A stretch of DNA of 23,979 bases from CAKSHP01 sp045590935 (lineage in GTDB: Bacteria; Bacillota; Clostridia; UBA1381; UMGS1253), in NCBI GenBank assembly GCA_045590935.1, contig JAZNSA010000014.1, forward strand, positions 1-23,979, given 5' to 3'. Shown piece after piece: positions 8,249 through 15,736 of this stretch (within the stretch, counting starts at the first letter, position 1; each line of letters begins with the position of its first letter). A program made the translations under genes and the position numbers. The notes under the pieces are model-generated. The model ran no database searches, was not told where the DNA came from, and worked only from the letters and a program-made list of their open reading frames with translations.

Positions 8249-8962
8249 TTAAAATTCGTATGTTTCATTCTCGTCGTTCAAGTCGTCTGTCGGTTTATCG
8301 TTTTCATTTGAATTGCCAATCTCATTGTCTTTATTTGCATCGCTTGCGCTTTCACTGTTATTTTCTTCAACTGCACTATGCTCAACCTCTATATAGTTTT
8401 CATCTGCGGGAAGCACATCGTTTTGCCCCATTGACTTTTCAAGCTTTAGCATATAAACCTCATAAGCCGATAAAACATCCAGCTTTAAGGAAGAAATGCA
8501 CTGAGCTACATAGTTTTTTTGATTTTCCAAATCTGAAAGCTCTTTTTCGCTTGCCGTTTTAAGCTGAGTTGCCTCTTCTTTAGAGTTTGAAATCAATTCT
8601 TCAGCCTCCAAAGAAGCTGCTGCAACAATTTTTTCGGATTTTTCAAGCGCTTCGCTTGTTATATTGTCGGCATCTGCTTTAGCATTTGAAATAAGCGTTT
8701 CTGCTTTTGCATTAGCTGAGCTTATAAGCTCATCGGATTCGACTCTTGCCTTCAAAAGAGTTTCGGCAACGTGCGTTCTTTCTGCTTCAAGTTTTGCAAT
8801 TTTTTCGTCTTTTTGTATTATTTGTTCCTCGTAATCCTTAACCTTGCTCTCCAAGTCGGAAATCTTTTGGGAAAGCTCAGTTGTAAGCTCTAAAATATAG
8901 CCGTTTACGCTTTTTTTTGAAAAGCCAAAAAAGGATTTTGAGAATTTCTTATTATTATCCAT
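8249..8962 (-). CDS. DivIVA-like coiled-coil protein
   Basis: The 237-residue protein opens with a basic/aromatic end, KKFSKSFFGFSKKSVNGYI, resembling the DivIVA N-terminal membrane-binding motif (FGFxxxxVxxYI), followed by a long coiled coil (about 23-165). The coil contains several similar ~12-residue units of the type AxAEtLISNAKAdAd. The last ~55 residues are acidic and rich in Asn, Glu, Asp and Ser, probably disordered. DivIVA-family proteins sense negative membrane curvature and recruit division or wall-growth partners. The start has GGAGGG about 8 bases upstream. It is first in a minus-strand run with the YycI-like gene and divergent from the aspartate-pathway operon. I found no confident promoter. 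Not close enough to call DivIVA itself; a GpsB-like or other septal scaffold is possible. Confidence 0.75.
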   Translation of the reverse strand: MDNNKKFSKSFFGFSKKSVNGYILELTTELSQKISDLESKVKDYEEQIIQKDEKIAKLEAERTHVAETLLKARVESDELISSANAKAETLISNAKADADNITSEALEKSEKIVAAASLEAEELISNSKEEATQLKTASEKELSDLENQKNYVAQCISSLKLDVLSAYEVYMLKLEKSMGQNDVLPADENYIEVEHSAVEENNSESASDANKDNEIGNSNENDKPTDDLNDENETYEF

Positions 8963-9064
8963 TATTCTACCCTCCTGAAACTGCTTTATCTGTGTAAATT
9001 CTACATTAATTTGTAAAGTCCTGCTGTTTTTCGCTTTTTTTCTGCAAAAAATTAAAAAAAGACC

Positions 9065-9094
9065 TTGACAAATGGGAAGTTTTTATGTTATTAT
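9065..9094 (+). promoter_or_regulatory. Promoter of the ACT protein-hom-lysC operon
   Basis: A perfect -35 TTGACA (9065-9070) and TATTAT (9089-9094) are separated by 18 bases. Transcription would start near 9101, giving a leader of about 50 nt before the GTG at 9152. The leader is too short for a lysine riboswitch or a T-box, so control by those is not expected at this promoter. Confidence 0.7.
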
Positions 9095-9113
9095 CTTTTA
9101 TGAGAGTGCAACT

Positions 9114-9130
9114 GTGCGCCAATGGCGCAC
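9114..9130 (+). promoter_or_regulatory. Hairpin in the leader of the ACT protein-hom-lysC operon
   Basis: A perfect 7-bp GC-rich stem (GTGCGCC / GGCGCAC) with a 3-nt AAT loop lies 4 bases before the ribosome binding site AAGGAGGG (9135-9142). AAAAAA follows it, not a U-run, so it is not a terminator. It could stabilise the 5' end, hinder or help ribosome loading, or be a symmetric operator in the DNA. Its role is inferred only. Confidence 0.5.
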
Positions 9131-9151
9131 AAAAAAGGAGGGCGATTCTTC

Positions 9152-9595
9152 GTGAAAGAAACCGACACATATCTTTTGGTTGATTCGAAGGTTCTTCCTG
9201 AGGTTTTTGTTAAGGTTGTAGAAGCAAAAAAGTTGATTAAAGCCGGAAGATGCAAAACAACGAGCGAAGCTGTAGAAAAGCTCAAATTGAGCAGAAGTGC
9301 TTTCTATAAGTATAAGAACAGTGTGTTTTTGGTTGAGGAAATGAGCAAGGACAGAATTATTACGCTGTTTTTTGAAGTGTTCGACCAGATGGGCGTTTTG
9401 TCTTGTATATTAAAGGTTCTGGCGGCGGCGAAAACAAGTGTGCTTACTATCAATCAGAGTATACCGGTTGATGGAAATGCAACAATAGTAATAAGTCTTA
9501 AAATAGAGGGAATGAGCATTAGTGTTGAAAACCTTTTAAAAAAGCTTAGGGGAATAGAATTTGTAAGAAAGGCAGAAATTACGTCGGGTGAATAA
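9152..9595 (+). CDS. ACT domain-containing protein, PheB/UPF0735 type
   Basis: Starting at GTG 9152 the product has 147 residues, the usual length for this family. It shows the N-terminal TYLLVDSKVLPEVFVKVVEA block, a helix-turn-helix-like TTSEAVEKLKLSRSAFYKYK, and a C-terminal ACT domain (about residues 70-145, ITLFFEVFDQMGVLSCIL onward). ACT domains usually bind amino acids and signal pathway status. In B. subtilis pheB lies beside pheA; here the gene leads hom and lysC, which fits a regulatory role in aspartate-family synthesis (inference). I chose GTG because AAGGAGGG lies 9 bases upstream. An in-frame ATG at 9122 would start inside the leader hairpin, upstream of that ribosome binding site. 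A 26-base gap separates it from hom. Confidence 0.87.
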   Translation: MKETDTYLLVDSKVLPEVFVKVVEAKKLIKAGRCKTTSEAVEKLKLSRSAFYKYKNSVFLVEEMSKDRIITLFFEVFDQMGVLSCILKVLAAAKTSVLTINQSIPVDGNATIVISLKIEGMSISVENLLKKLRGIEFVRKAEITSGE

Positions 9596-9621
9596 TTTGT
9601 TTGCCCAGAGGGGATGAGAAA

Positions 9622-10821
9622 ATGGTTAATATAGCAATATTGGGATACGGAGTTGTTGGCTCCGGTGTTTACGAAATTGTAGACAGAAATGCTTGCGGAT
9701 TGGAAAAACGCAGCGGTGAAAAAATTAATGTTAAAAGGGTCTTGGATTTGAGAGATTTTGACGACCATCCGAGAAAGGAAATATTTACTAAGAATTTTGA
9801 TGATATTTTAGGCGATGCGGAAATTTCAATTGTTGTTGAGGCGATGGGCGGGGTTAATCCTGCGTATGAGTTTACTAAAAAATCGCTTCTTGCGGGAAAA
9901 AGTGTTGTAACGAGCAATAAAGAGCTTGTTGCAAAGCACGGAACGGAGCTTTTGGAAATTGCGAAGCAAAAAAATGTAAATTATTTGTTTGAAGCAAGCG
10001 TTGGCGGCGGTATTCCAATTATCCGTCCGCTTCATAATTGCCTCGCGGCGAATGAGATTGTTGAGATTTTTGGAATTTTAAACGGAACAACAAACTATAT
10101 TTTAACTAAGATGATAAAAGAGAGTGCAACGTTTGATGAGGCACTTTTGGAGGCTCAAAAGAAAGGATATGCCGAAAAAAATCCTGAGGCTGATGTTGAG
10201 GGACATGATGCAGCAAGAAAAACTTGTATTTTGGCATCGCTTGCATTTGGGTATGGCGTTTGCGTTGATTCTGTGTATGCAGAGGGAATAACAAAAATTT
10301 CCTTAGATGACGTTGAAATGGCAGGTAAGCTTGGCTATGTTATAAAGCTTATCGGATATACAAAAAAGGTTAAAGACAAAGCTATTTGCAGAGTTTCGCC
10401 GATGCTTGTGCCAAAGACGAGTCCTTTGGCGGGAGTAGATGATGTGTTTAATGCAATAATGGTCAGAGGAAATATGGTTGGCGACGTAATGTTTTACGGT
10501 GCGGGAGCGGGTAAGCTTCCTACGGCAAGTGCCGTTATGGGCGACGTTGTTGACATAGTAAGAGATAAAGAGAACAAAAATTACCTTTGGACAAAGGCAG
10601 AGGAGGATTTTGTTTTAGATAAAGGCGAGGCAAGCGTTAAGATGTTCGTCAGAGCAGGGGAGCCTTGCAAGGATGTTGTTTTGAAAACATTTAAAGATGC
10701 AGTGTTTACAGATGAGTGCGACTGCTGCTTCATAACAGATGAGGGAGCGGAAAAGGATATTTTAAAGAGCCTTGAGGCGCTTGATATCGAGGTTAAGAGC
10801 TGCATAAGGGTAATGTCGTAA
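9622..10821 (+). CDS. hom: Homoserine dehydrogenase
   Basis: The enzyme reduces aspartate semialdehyde to homoserine with NAD(P)H, the branch point to threonine and methionine. The 399-residue product has the Rossmann loop GYGVVGSGV (8-16), TSNKELVAKHG with the conserved Lys100, EASVGGGIPIIRPL (124-137), GILNGTTNYILTKM (151-164) and DVEGHDAARK (191-200), the last holding the catalytic Lys. The final ~65 residues form a short C-terminal domain in place of a full, easily recognised ACT domain. I start at ATG 9622 because GAGGGG is 8 bases upstream; a TTG at 9601 would add seven non-conserved residues that cover that ribosome binding site. Second gene of the operon, 34 bases before lysC. Confidence 0.95.
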   Translation: MVNIAILGYGVVGSGVYEIVDRNACGLEKRSGEKINVKRVLDLRDFDDHPRKEIFTKNFDDILGDAEISIVVEAMGGVNPAYEFTKKSLLAGKSVVTSNKELVAKHGTELLEIAKQKNVNYLFEASVGGGIPIIRPLHNCLAANEIVEIFGILNGTTNYILTKMIKESATFDEALLEAQKKGYAEKNPEADVEGHDAARKTCILASLAFGYGVCVDSVYAEGITKISLDDVEMAGKLGYVIKLIGYTKKVKDKAICRVSPMLVPKTSPLAGVDDVFNAIMVRGNMVGDVMFYGAGAGKLPTASAVMGDVVDIVRDKENKNYLWTKAEEDFVLDKGEASVKMFVRAGEPCKDVVLKTFKDAVFTDECDCCFITDEGAEKDILKSLEALDIEVKSCIRVMS

Positions 10822-10855
10822 TAAAAGTTTTCAATAAATAAAGGAGGAAAAAAAG

Positions 10856-12070
10856 GTGGGTTTAGTTGTACAAAAATTTGGCGGAAGCTCTGTTGCTAAT
10901 GCTGAGAGAGTTTTTAATGTTGCCCGAAGAATTACTGACACATACAAGGAAGGAAATGACGTTGTAGTTGTTGTGTCGGCTCAGGGCGATACGACGGATG
11001 ATTTAATTGAAAAAGCAAAAGAAATCAATAAAAAACCGTCAAAACGTGAAATGGATATGCTTCTTGCGACAGGAGAGCAGATTTCAATTGCGCTTCTTGC
11101 AATGGCAATTGAGTCTTTGGGCTTCCCTGTTATATCGCTTACGGGCTGGCAGGCGGGAATGAAGACAAATTCTAATTATTCAACGGCGAGAATATCAAGA
11201 ATTAATACGGAAAGACTTGAGATTGAGCTTGGTAAGAAAAATATTGTTATTGTTGCAGGATTTCAGGGCATTAATAAATATGATGATATAACAACCTTGG
11301 GAAGAGGCGGCTCTGATACTTCGGCTGTTGCGCTTGCGGCGGCACTTAATGCAGACGTTTGCGAAATTTATACGGATGTTGACGGAGTTTATACAACAGA
11401 CCCGAGAATAGTTAAAGATGCGGCAAAGCTTGACGAGATATCCTACGATGAAATGCTTGAGCTTGCAAGCCTTGGTGCGAATGTTTTAAATAATCGCTCT
11501 GTTGAGATGGCAAAAAAATATAATGTTAAATTAATGGTACTGTCGAGTATGAATAAAGTTGCGGGTACGATTGTTAAGGAGGTAAAAGACGTGGAGAAAA
11601 TGTTGGTAAGAGGGGTAACTCGTGATAATGATACAGCGAGAATTTCGTTGATAGAGGTAGATGATAAGCCTGGAAAGGCGTTTTCTGTGTTCTCGCTTTT
11701 AGCAAAGCACAATATAAATGTTGATTTGATTCTTCAATCTGTAGGAAGAAACAATACAAAGGATATAAGCTTTACTGTTTCTCTTTCAAACCTTGAGGAA
11801 ACGCTTAATATTATTAATGAAAACAGTGCTGTTATAGCCGCAAAAGAGGTTCAGTACGATGATAACGTTTCAAAGGTATCAATCGTCGGAGCAGGTATGG
11901 TAACAAATCCCGGAGTTGCGGCGGGAATGTTTGAAGCTCTTTATAAGGAGCAGATAAATATTCATATGATTGCAACAAGCGAAATTAAGGTTTCTGTTTT
12001 GATAGACAGAAAGAATGCAGAAAGAGCTGTTGCTGCAATACATGACCACTTTAATATGTCGAAAATTTAA
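10856..12070 (+). CDS. lysC: Aspartokinase (alpha subunit; internal start gives beta)
   Basis: Aspartokinase phosphorylates aspartate, the first step to lysine, threonine, methionine and diaminopimelate. The 404 residues fit the monofunctional class with an N-terminal kinase domain: KFGGSSV (7-13), GRGGSDTSAVALAAAL (149-164), YTDVDGVYTTDPR (172-184). Two C-terminal ACT domains follow (about 255-400). The start is a GTG with AAAGGAGG upstream. Like B. subtilis aspartokinase II (408 residues), it has a second start within the gene; see the entry at 11591. It follows hom and is ended by a stem-loop terminator. Feedback control through the ACT domains is expected, but the effector (lysine, threonine or both) cannot be told from the sequence alone. 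Confidence 0.95.
   Translation: MGLVVQKFGGSSVANAERVFNVARRITDTYKEGNDVVVVVSAQGDTTDDLIEKAKEINKKPSKREMDMLLATGEQISIALLAMAIESLGFPVISLTGWQAGMKTNSNYSTARISRINTERLEIELGKKNIVIVAGFQGINKYDDITTLGRGGSDTSAVALAAALNADVCEIYTDVDGVYTTDPRIVKDAAKLDEISYDEMLELASLGANVLNNRSVEMAKKYNVKLMVLSSMNKVAGTIVKEVKDVEKMLVRGVTRDNDTARISLIEVDDKPGKAFSVFSLLAKHNINVDLILQSVGRNNTKDISFTVSLSNLEETLNIINENSAVIAAKEVQYDDNVSKVSIVGAGMVTNPGVAAGMFEALYKEQINIHMIATSEIKVSVLIDRKNAERAVAAIHDHFNMSKI
11591..12070 (+). CDS. lysC: Aspartokinase beta subunit from internal in-frame start
   Basis: AAGGAGG (11576-11582) lies 8 bases before an in-frame GTG at 11591, which is codon 246 of lysC. An in-frame ATG follows at 11600 (codon 249). Translation from the GTG gives 159 residues that hold both ACT domains and nothing of the kinase domain. 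In B. subtilis lysC the beta subunit of aspartokinase II is made the same way: 163 of 408 residues, so it also begins at codon 246. The same position, together with a full Shine-Dalgarno core inside a coding region, makes a real second start likely. Direct proof would need protein data. Confidence 0.7.
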   Translation: MEKMLVRGVTRDNDTARISLIEVDDKPGKAFSVFSLLAKHNINVDLILQSVGRNNTKDISFTVSLSNLEETLNIINENSAVIAAKEVQYDDNVSKVSIVGAGMVTNPGVAAGMFEALYKEQINIHMIATSEIKVSVLIDRKNAERAVAAIHDHFNMSKI

Positions 12071-12113
12071 TTATGTGCACTTTTTTGTGCAGATACAAAG
12101 ATTAAAGAAATGA

Positions 12114-12149
12114 AAAATGCAAAGGTGCCTTGATGTGCCTTTGCATTTT
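12114..12149 (+). terminator. Terminator after lysC
   Basis: A perfect 12-bp stem (AAAATGCAAAGG at 12114-12125, CCTTTGCATTTT at 12138-12149) encloses a 12-nt loop. The U-run is short (four T, part of the stem), so termination may be partial, which would let some transcription run on into rlmB. A small TGCAC-T6-GTGCA hairpin lies before it at 12076-12091. Confidence 0.65.
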
Positions 12150-12182
12150 AAACATACTGATGCGGAAGGATTAAGAGATATT

Positions 12183-12947
12183 ATGACAAATGAGAATAAA
12201 AATCTTGATTTAAGAGAAGATATGCTAGAGGGAAGAAATCCCGTTTTTGAGGCGCTGAAAGCGGGTAGACAGATTGATAAAATACTTATTGCAAAGGGTG
12301 GAAACAAGGGTTCAATAACGAGAATTCTGGCAATTGCAAAGGAGAGAAAAATTCTTGTTTCGGAGGTTGAAAGGGCAAAGCTTGATACTATAAGTCAGAC
12401 CCATGCTCACCAAGGTATTATAGCGTATACTGCGGCAGCGGAGTATGTTTCCGTTAAAGATATTTTAAATGTTGCAAAAAGCAAAAATGAGCCTCCCTTT
12501 ATAATAATTTGTGATTCTCTGAATGATGCGCATAATCTTGGTTCGATAATTCGTAGTGCAGAATGTTGCGGAGCGCATGGGGTCATAATTCCAAAGCACA
12601 GAAGCGTTGGTCTGTCTGCGGCTTGTGCAAAGGCGGCTGCGGGGGCAACGGAGTATATGGGGGTTTGCAAGGTTACTAATCTTGCAAGAACTATTGATGA
12701 GCTAAAAAAAGAGGGGCTTTGGGTTTGCGGAACTGACGCAGAAGGGGAACAGCTTATCTATGATGCGGATTTGAAAGGTCCGTTAGCTATTGTTATCGGC
12801 TCGGAAGGAGAGGGAATGAGCAGGCTTGTTAAAGAAAGCTGCGACTTTTTGGTAAGAATACCTATGAGCGGACATGTGAACAGTTTAAATGCATCGGCGG
12901 CGGCTGCTGTTTTGATGTACGAAGCTGTCAGACAGAGAAATATATAA
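12183..12947 (+). CDS. rlmB: 23S rRNA (guanosine-2'-O)-methyltransferase RlmB, TrmH/SpoU family
   Basis: RlmB-type enzymes 2'-O-methylate a guanosine of 23S rRNA (G2251 in E. coli). From ATG 12183 the protein has 254 residues, the normal size. It has the N-terminal substrate-binding domain beginning LEGRNPVFEALKAG, then the SPOUT (knotted) catalytic domain: DSLNDAHNLGSIIRSAECCG, the SAM-binding VIGSEGEGMSRL and IPMSGHVNSLNASAAAAVL with the family's Asn-Ser-Leu-Asn. The frame is open to 12117, but that ATG lies inside the lysC terminator stem, so I reject it. The ribosome binding site at 12183 is weak (AAGGA is far; AAGAG is close). It follows lysC by 112 bases; no separate promoter was found. 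YacO in Bacillus and some antibiotic-resistance methyltransferases are relatives. Confidence 0.88.
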   Translation: MTNENKNLDLREDMLEGRNPVFEALKAGRQIDKILIAKGGNKGSITRILAIAKERKILVSEVERAKLDTISQTHAHQGIIAYTAAAEYVSVKDILNVAKSKNEPPFIIICDSLNDAHNLGSIIRSAECCGAHGVIIPKHRSVGLSAACAKAAAGATEYMGVCKVTNLARTIDELKKEGLWVCGTDAEGEQLIYDADLKGPLAIVIGSEGEGMSRLVKESCDFLVRIPMSGHVNSLNASAAAAVLMYEAVRQRNI

Positions 12948-12977
12948 AAAATTAATAATATATTTAAAGATTGTATA

Positions 12978-13006
12978 TTTACTTTGAGCGGGAAATATTG
13001 TATAAT
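12978..13006 (+). promoter_or_regulatory. hprK operon promoter
   Basis: TTTACT (12978-12983) and a perfect TATAAT (13001-13006) are 17 bases apart. Transcription would start about 25 bases before hprK and probably covers the six genes down to the terminator at 18309-18337. Confidence 0.7.
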
Positions 13007-13037
13007 ATAAGTGTAGTGCGAAAAAGGGGGTTAAATT

Positions 13038-13982
13038 ATGGGAGAAGAAAATTTTTTCTTGCCACTGAAAGAGGTAATAAAAGAATTTAAGCTTGAGGCT
13101 GTTTACAAGTCAAATGATTTTGAAAATGTTATGATTGAGACTAGTGAGGTAAACAGACCTGGATTGCAGCTTATAGGATTTTTTGATTATTTTGGAGAGT
13201 CCCGTATTCAAATTTTAGGAATGGTAGAAATATCATATTTGAGAAATCAAACCTCGGAGCAGAGAATGCAATGCTTTGAAAAGCTGCTTGCTACCAATAT
13301 CCCTGTTATTGTTGTAACGCGCTCACTTGAAATTTTCCCTGAGCTTATTTGTGCGGCAGAGAAGTTTAACGTAACAATTGCGAGAAGCAGTTCAAATACA
13401 TCGGCGTTTATGAGCGCACTTATAAGCTTTTTGAATTTGAAGCTGGCGCCCAGAATAACAAGGCACGGCGTTTTGGTTGAGGTTCATGGTGAGGGCGTTT
13501 TAATACTTGGCGAAAGCGGAGTAGGAAAGAGCGAAACGGCTGTTGAGCTTGTAAAAAGAGGGCATCGCTTTGTTGCAGACGATGCTGTTGAAATTAAAAG
13601 GGTTTCGGATATAACGCTTGTTGGAACGGCACCTGAAATAATAAGGTACTTTATTGAGATAAGAGGAATTGGGATTGTTGATATAAGGCGCTTATTTGGT
13701 ATGGGAGCTGTTAAGGAAACAGAAAAGATTGATATGGTTATAAACCTTGAGCCTTGGAGAGACGGTCATCCGTACGACAGGTTAGGTTTAACCGAGGAAA
13801 AGACTAATATATTGGGAATTGATATTCCGTCTGTAACAATTCCGGTGCGACCGGGAAGAAATCTTGCGATTATAGTTGAGCTTGCGGCTATGAATAATCG
13901 TCAGAAGAGAATGGGGCATAATGCGGCAGAGGAATTGAACGACAGGCTGACAAATCAGCTTGGTGAAGATTTGGGGATTTAA
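13038..13982 (+). CDS. hprK: HPr kinase/phosphorylase
   Basis: HprK phosphorylates HPr at Ser46 when glycolytic intermediates are high and removes the phosphate when they are low, setting catabolite control in Firmicutes. The 314 residues match the family. The N-terminal domain is followed by the C-terminal kinase domain with TRHGVLVEVHGEG (conserved His143), Walker A GESGVGKS (158-165), GHRFVADDAVE and the signature EIRGIGIVDIRRLFG. AAGGGGG precedes the ATG. It is the first gene after a good promoter. In many Clostridia hprK is found with murB and rapZ, as here. Confidence 0.97.
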   Translation: MGEENFFLPLKEVIKEFKLEAVYKSNDFENVMIETSEVNRPGLQLIGFFDYFGESRIQILGMVEISYLRNQTSEQRMQCFEKLLATNIPVIVVTRSLEIFPELICAAEKFNVTIARSSSNTSAFMSALISFLNLKLAPRITRHGVLVEVHGEGVLILGESGVGKSETAVELVKRGHRFVADDAVEIKRVSDITLVGTAPEIIRYFIEIRGIGIVDIRRLFGMGAVKETEKIDMVINLEPWRDGHPYDRLGLTEEKTNILGIDIPSVTIPVRPGRNLAIIVELAAMNNRQKRMGHNAAEELNDRLTNQLGEDLGI

Positions 13983-14000
13983 CTTACGAAAGGAAAAATT

Positions 14001-14726
14001 ATGAATATTTTGGTTGATACACATACGCACACAAATGCTTCTACACACGCATACTCTTCTTTAGAAGAAAATATAAGCCATGCGAAAAAAATAGGTCTTG
14101 AGGCGATTGCCATAACAAATCATGCGCCGGGAATGCCTGACTCACCGCATTTGTGGCATTTTATAAATATTGCGAGAAATGTGCCGAGAGAGGTTGATGG
14201 AGTTAAGGTGCTTTTTGGTGCAGAGGTAAATATTCTCGACGAGGAGGGCAATGTTGATTTGCCGCCGCACGTTCTATCCTCGCTTGACGTTGTTATTGCA
14301 TCGATGCACAGGGATACGTTTTCACCGCAGACTAGAAAAATTCACACTCAGGCATATTTGAATATATTGGAAAATCCGTTTATTGATATTATTGGTCATA
14401 GTGGGTCGCCAGATTATGAATATAATATTGATGTCGTTTTGTCGAAGGCGAAAAAAGAAGGTAAGATGATTGAAATAAATAATAATTCTCATCTGATAAG
14501 AAAAGGAAATAGCGAAAATTGCAAAAAAATTGCGAAAAGATGTGCGGAGCTGGGAATTAATGTTGTTGTAAGCTCGGATGCTCATTTTTCAAGGAATATC
14601 GGAAATTTTGAGGAGGCTGTTTCTATGCTTAAGGAAATAGATTTTCCAACTGAGCTTATTGCAAATTTGACTTTGGAAAAATTTTTGAACGTATTAAGAC
14701 AAAGAAAGATGATAGTAGGTCTTTAA
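14001..14726 (+). CDS. PHP-domain phosphatase, YcdX-like
   Basis: The 241-residue protein opens VDTHTHTNASTHAYSS, the first metal-binding histidine motif of PHP (polymerase and histidinol phosphatase) hydrolases. Further metal ligands are likely in AITNHA (near 38-43), the Glu of FGAEVN, ASMHRDT, IIGHSGSP and VVSSDAHF, all in the family order. It matches the YcdX type, predicted trinuclear-metal phosphatases whose physiological substrate is not established. PHP genes of this type commonly sit between murB and rapZ in Clostridia; here it is placed between hprK and the glucokinase, with gaps of 18 and 22 bases, so it belongs to the operon. RBS AAAGG is present. Confidence 0.87.
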   Translation: MNILVDTHTHTNASTHAYSSLEENISHAKKIGLEAIAITNHAPGMPDSPHLWHFINIARNVPREVDGVKVLFGAEVNILDEEGNVDLPPHVLSSLDVVIASMHRDTFSPQTRKIHTQAYLNILENPFIDIIGHSGSPDYEYNIDVVLSKAKKEGKMIEINNNSHLIRKGNSENCKKIAKRCAELGINVVVSSDAHFSRNIGNFEEAVSMLKEIDFPTELIANLTLEKFLNVLRQRKMIVGL

Positions 14727-14748
14727 AATTTAAACGAGGAGAGATAAA

Positions 14749-15702
14749 ATGTATATTGGAATTGATTTGGGCGGAACAGGAATAAAGGTGGGCTTAGTTG
14801 ACGAAAGCTATAAAATTGTTGCTTCGGGAACAGTCCCGACAGGTGCACAGCGCCATTATAGCGAGATTATTAAGGATATGGCTATGCTTGCCATTAAGGT
14901 TACCGAGGAAGCGGGATATGATATAAATAAAGATGTTAAATGCGTAGGAATTGGTTCACCCGGAACATGCGACTCGGAAAATGGTATTCTTATTTATGCA
15001 AACAATTTGAATTTTGAGAATGTACCTATGCGTGCTGAGATGCAAAAATATATTGATTTGCCAATATACATAGGAAACGATGCAAACGTTGCCGCGCTTG
15101 GCGAATTTATGGTTTTAGAGGATAAAAAAGTTGAGAATATGATTGCCGTAACGCTTGGAACAGGCGTTGGAAGCGGAGTTGTTATAGGAAGAAAGCTTTA
15201 TGAAGGCTTTAACGGAGCAGGAGGCGAGCTTGGTCATTTTCAAATTCAGGTTAATGGCGGCGAGCCTTGTACCTGCGGGCGAAACGGATGCTGGGAGGCG
15301 TATGCGTCTGTTACGGCGTTAATTCGTGAAACAAAGCGTGCTATTGAAAAAAATCCTGATTGTGAGATGGCAAAATCGGTAGACGGAGATTTGAGCAAGG
15401 TGGGCGGAAAAACTTCGTTTGACTTTGCAAAGAAGGGCGATAAGGTTGCTTTGGAGGTTGTTGAAAATTATTTGAGATATGTTGCAGAGGGAATTGTTTC
15501 CGTTATAAATATTTTCCAACCTGAGGTTTTGGTTATCGGGGGAGCTATTTCAAAGGAAGGAGACTATTTGTTAAAGCCTGTTAAGGAAATAGTTAGTAAA
15601 AATGTATATTCCAGATTTGTAAAGCAGACCGATGTAAGAATCGCAAAGCTCGGAAATGATGCGGGAATTATCGGAGCGGCACTTTTGGGTGCGCAAAATT
15701 AA
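14749..15702 (+). CDS. glcK: ROK-family glucokinase
   Basis: ROK-family sugar kinase, 317 residues, probably phosphorylating glucose to glucose-6-phosphate with ATP. Seen: the phosphate loop IDLGGTGIKVGLVD (5-18), the catalytic Asp111 in GNDANVAALGE, LGTGVGSG (136-143), and the ROK zinc site with His163 in GGELGHF and Cys174, Cys176 and Cys181 in CTCGRNGC. There is no N-terminal DNA-binding domain, so it is an enzyme and not a ROK repressor. GAGGAGA precedes the ATG. Its place beside hprK in a murB operon suggests that glucose-derived sugar phosphates and wall precursor synthesis are expressed together (inference). Another hexose or N-acetylmannosamine substrate cannot be excluded. Confidence 0.88.
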   Translation: MYIGIDLGGTGIKVGLVDESYKIVASGTVPTGAQRHYSEIIKDMAMLAIKVTEEAGYDINKDVKCVGIGSPGTCDSENGILIYANNLNFENVPMRAEMQKYIDLPIYIGNDANVAALGEFMVLEDKKVENMIAVTLGTGVGSGVVIGRKLYEGFNGAGGELGHFQIQVNGGEPCTCGRNGCWEAYASVTALIRETKRAIEKNPDCEMAKSVDGDLSKVGGKTSFDFAKKGDKVALEVVENYLRYVAEGIVSVINIFQPEVLVIGGAISKEGDYLLKPVKEIVSKNVYSRFVKQTDVRIAKLGNDAGIIGAALLGAQN

Positions 15703-15736
15703 TTTTTCAGTATTTTTCAGTATATCGGAGGGCAGT

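Noticed and set aside
8212..8562. 116-codon plus-strand frame
   Set aside because: Antisense to the DivIVA-like gene, rich in His/Arg/Ser/Leu as the complement of its coding repeats; not a gene.
9101..9151. Lysine riboswitch or T-box before the hom-lysC operon
   Set aside because: The leader is only about 50 nt and contains a single 7-bp hairpin; neither element can fit.
12117..12182. Longer rlmB with start at 12117
   Set aside because: This ATG sits inside the lysC terminator stem and the extra residues are not conserved; ATG 12183 gives the normal length.
12985..12998. Noc-binding-site-like GCGGGAAAT before hprK
   Set aside because: Only one half of the Bacillus NBS palindrome is present, so it is not a supported site.
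15656..15736. Longer murB overlapping glcK
   Set aside because: The extra N-terminal residues are not part of MurB, and GGAGGG lies just before ATG 15737.
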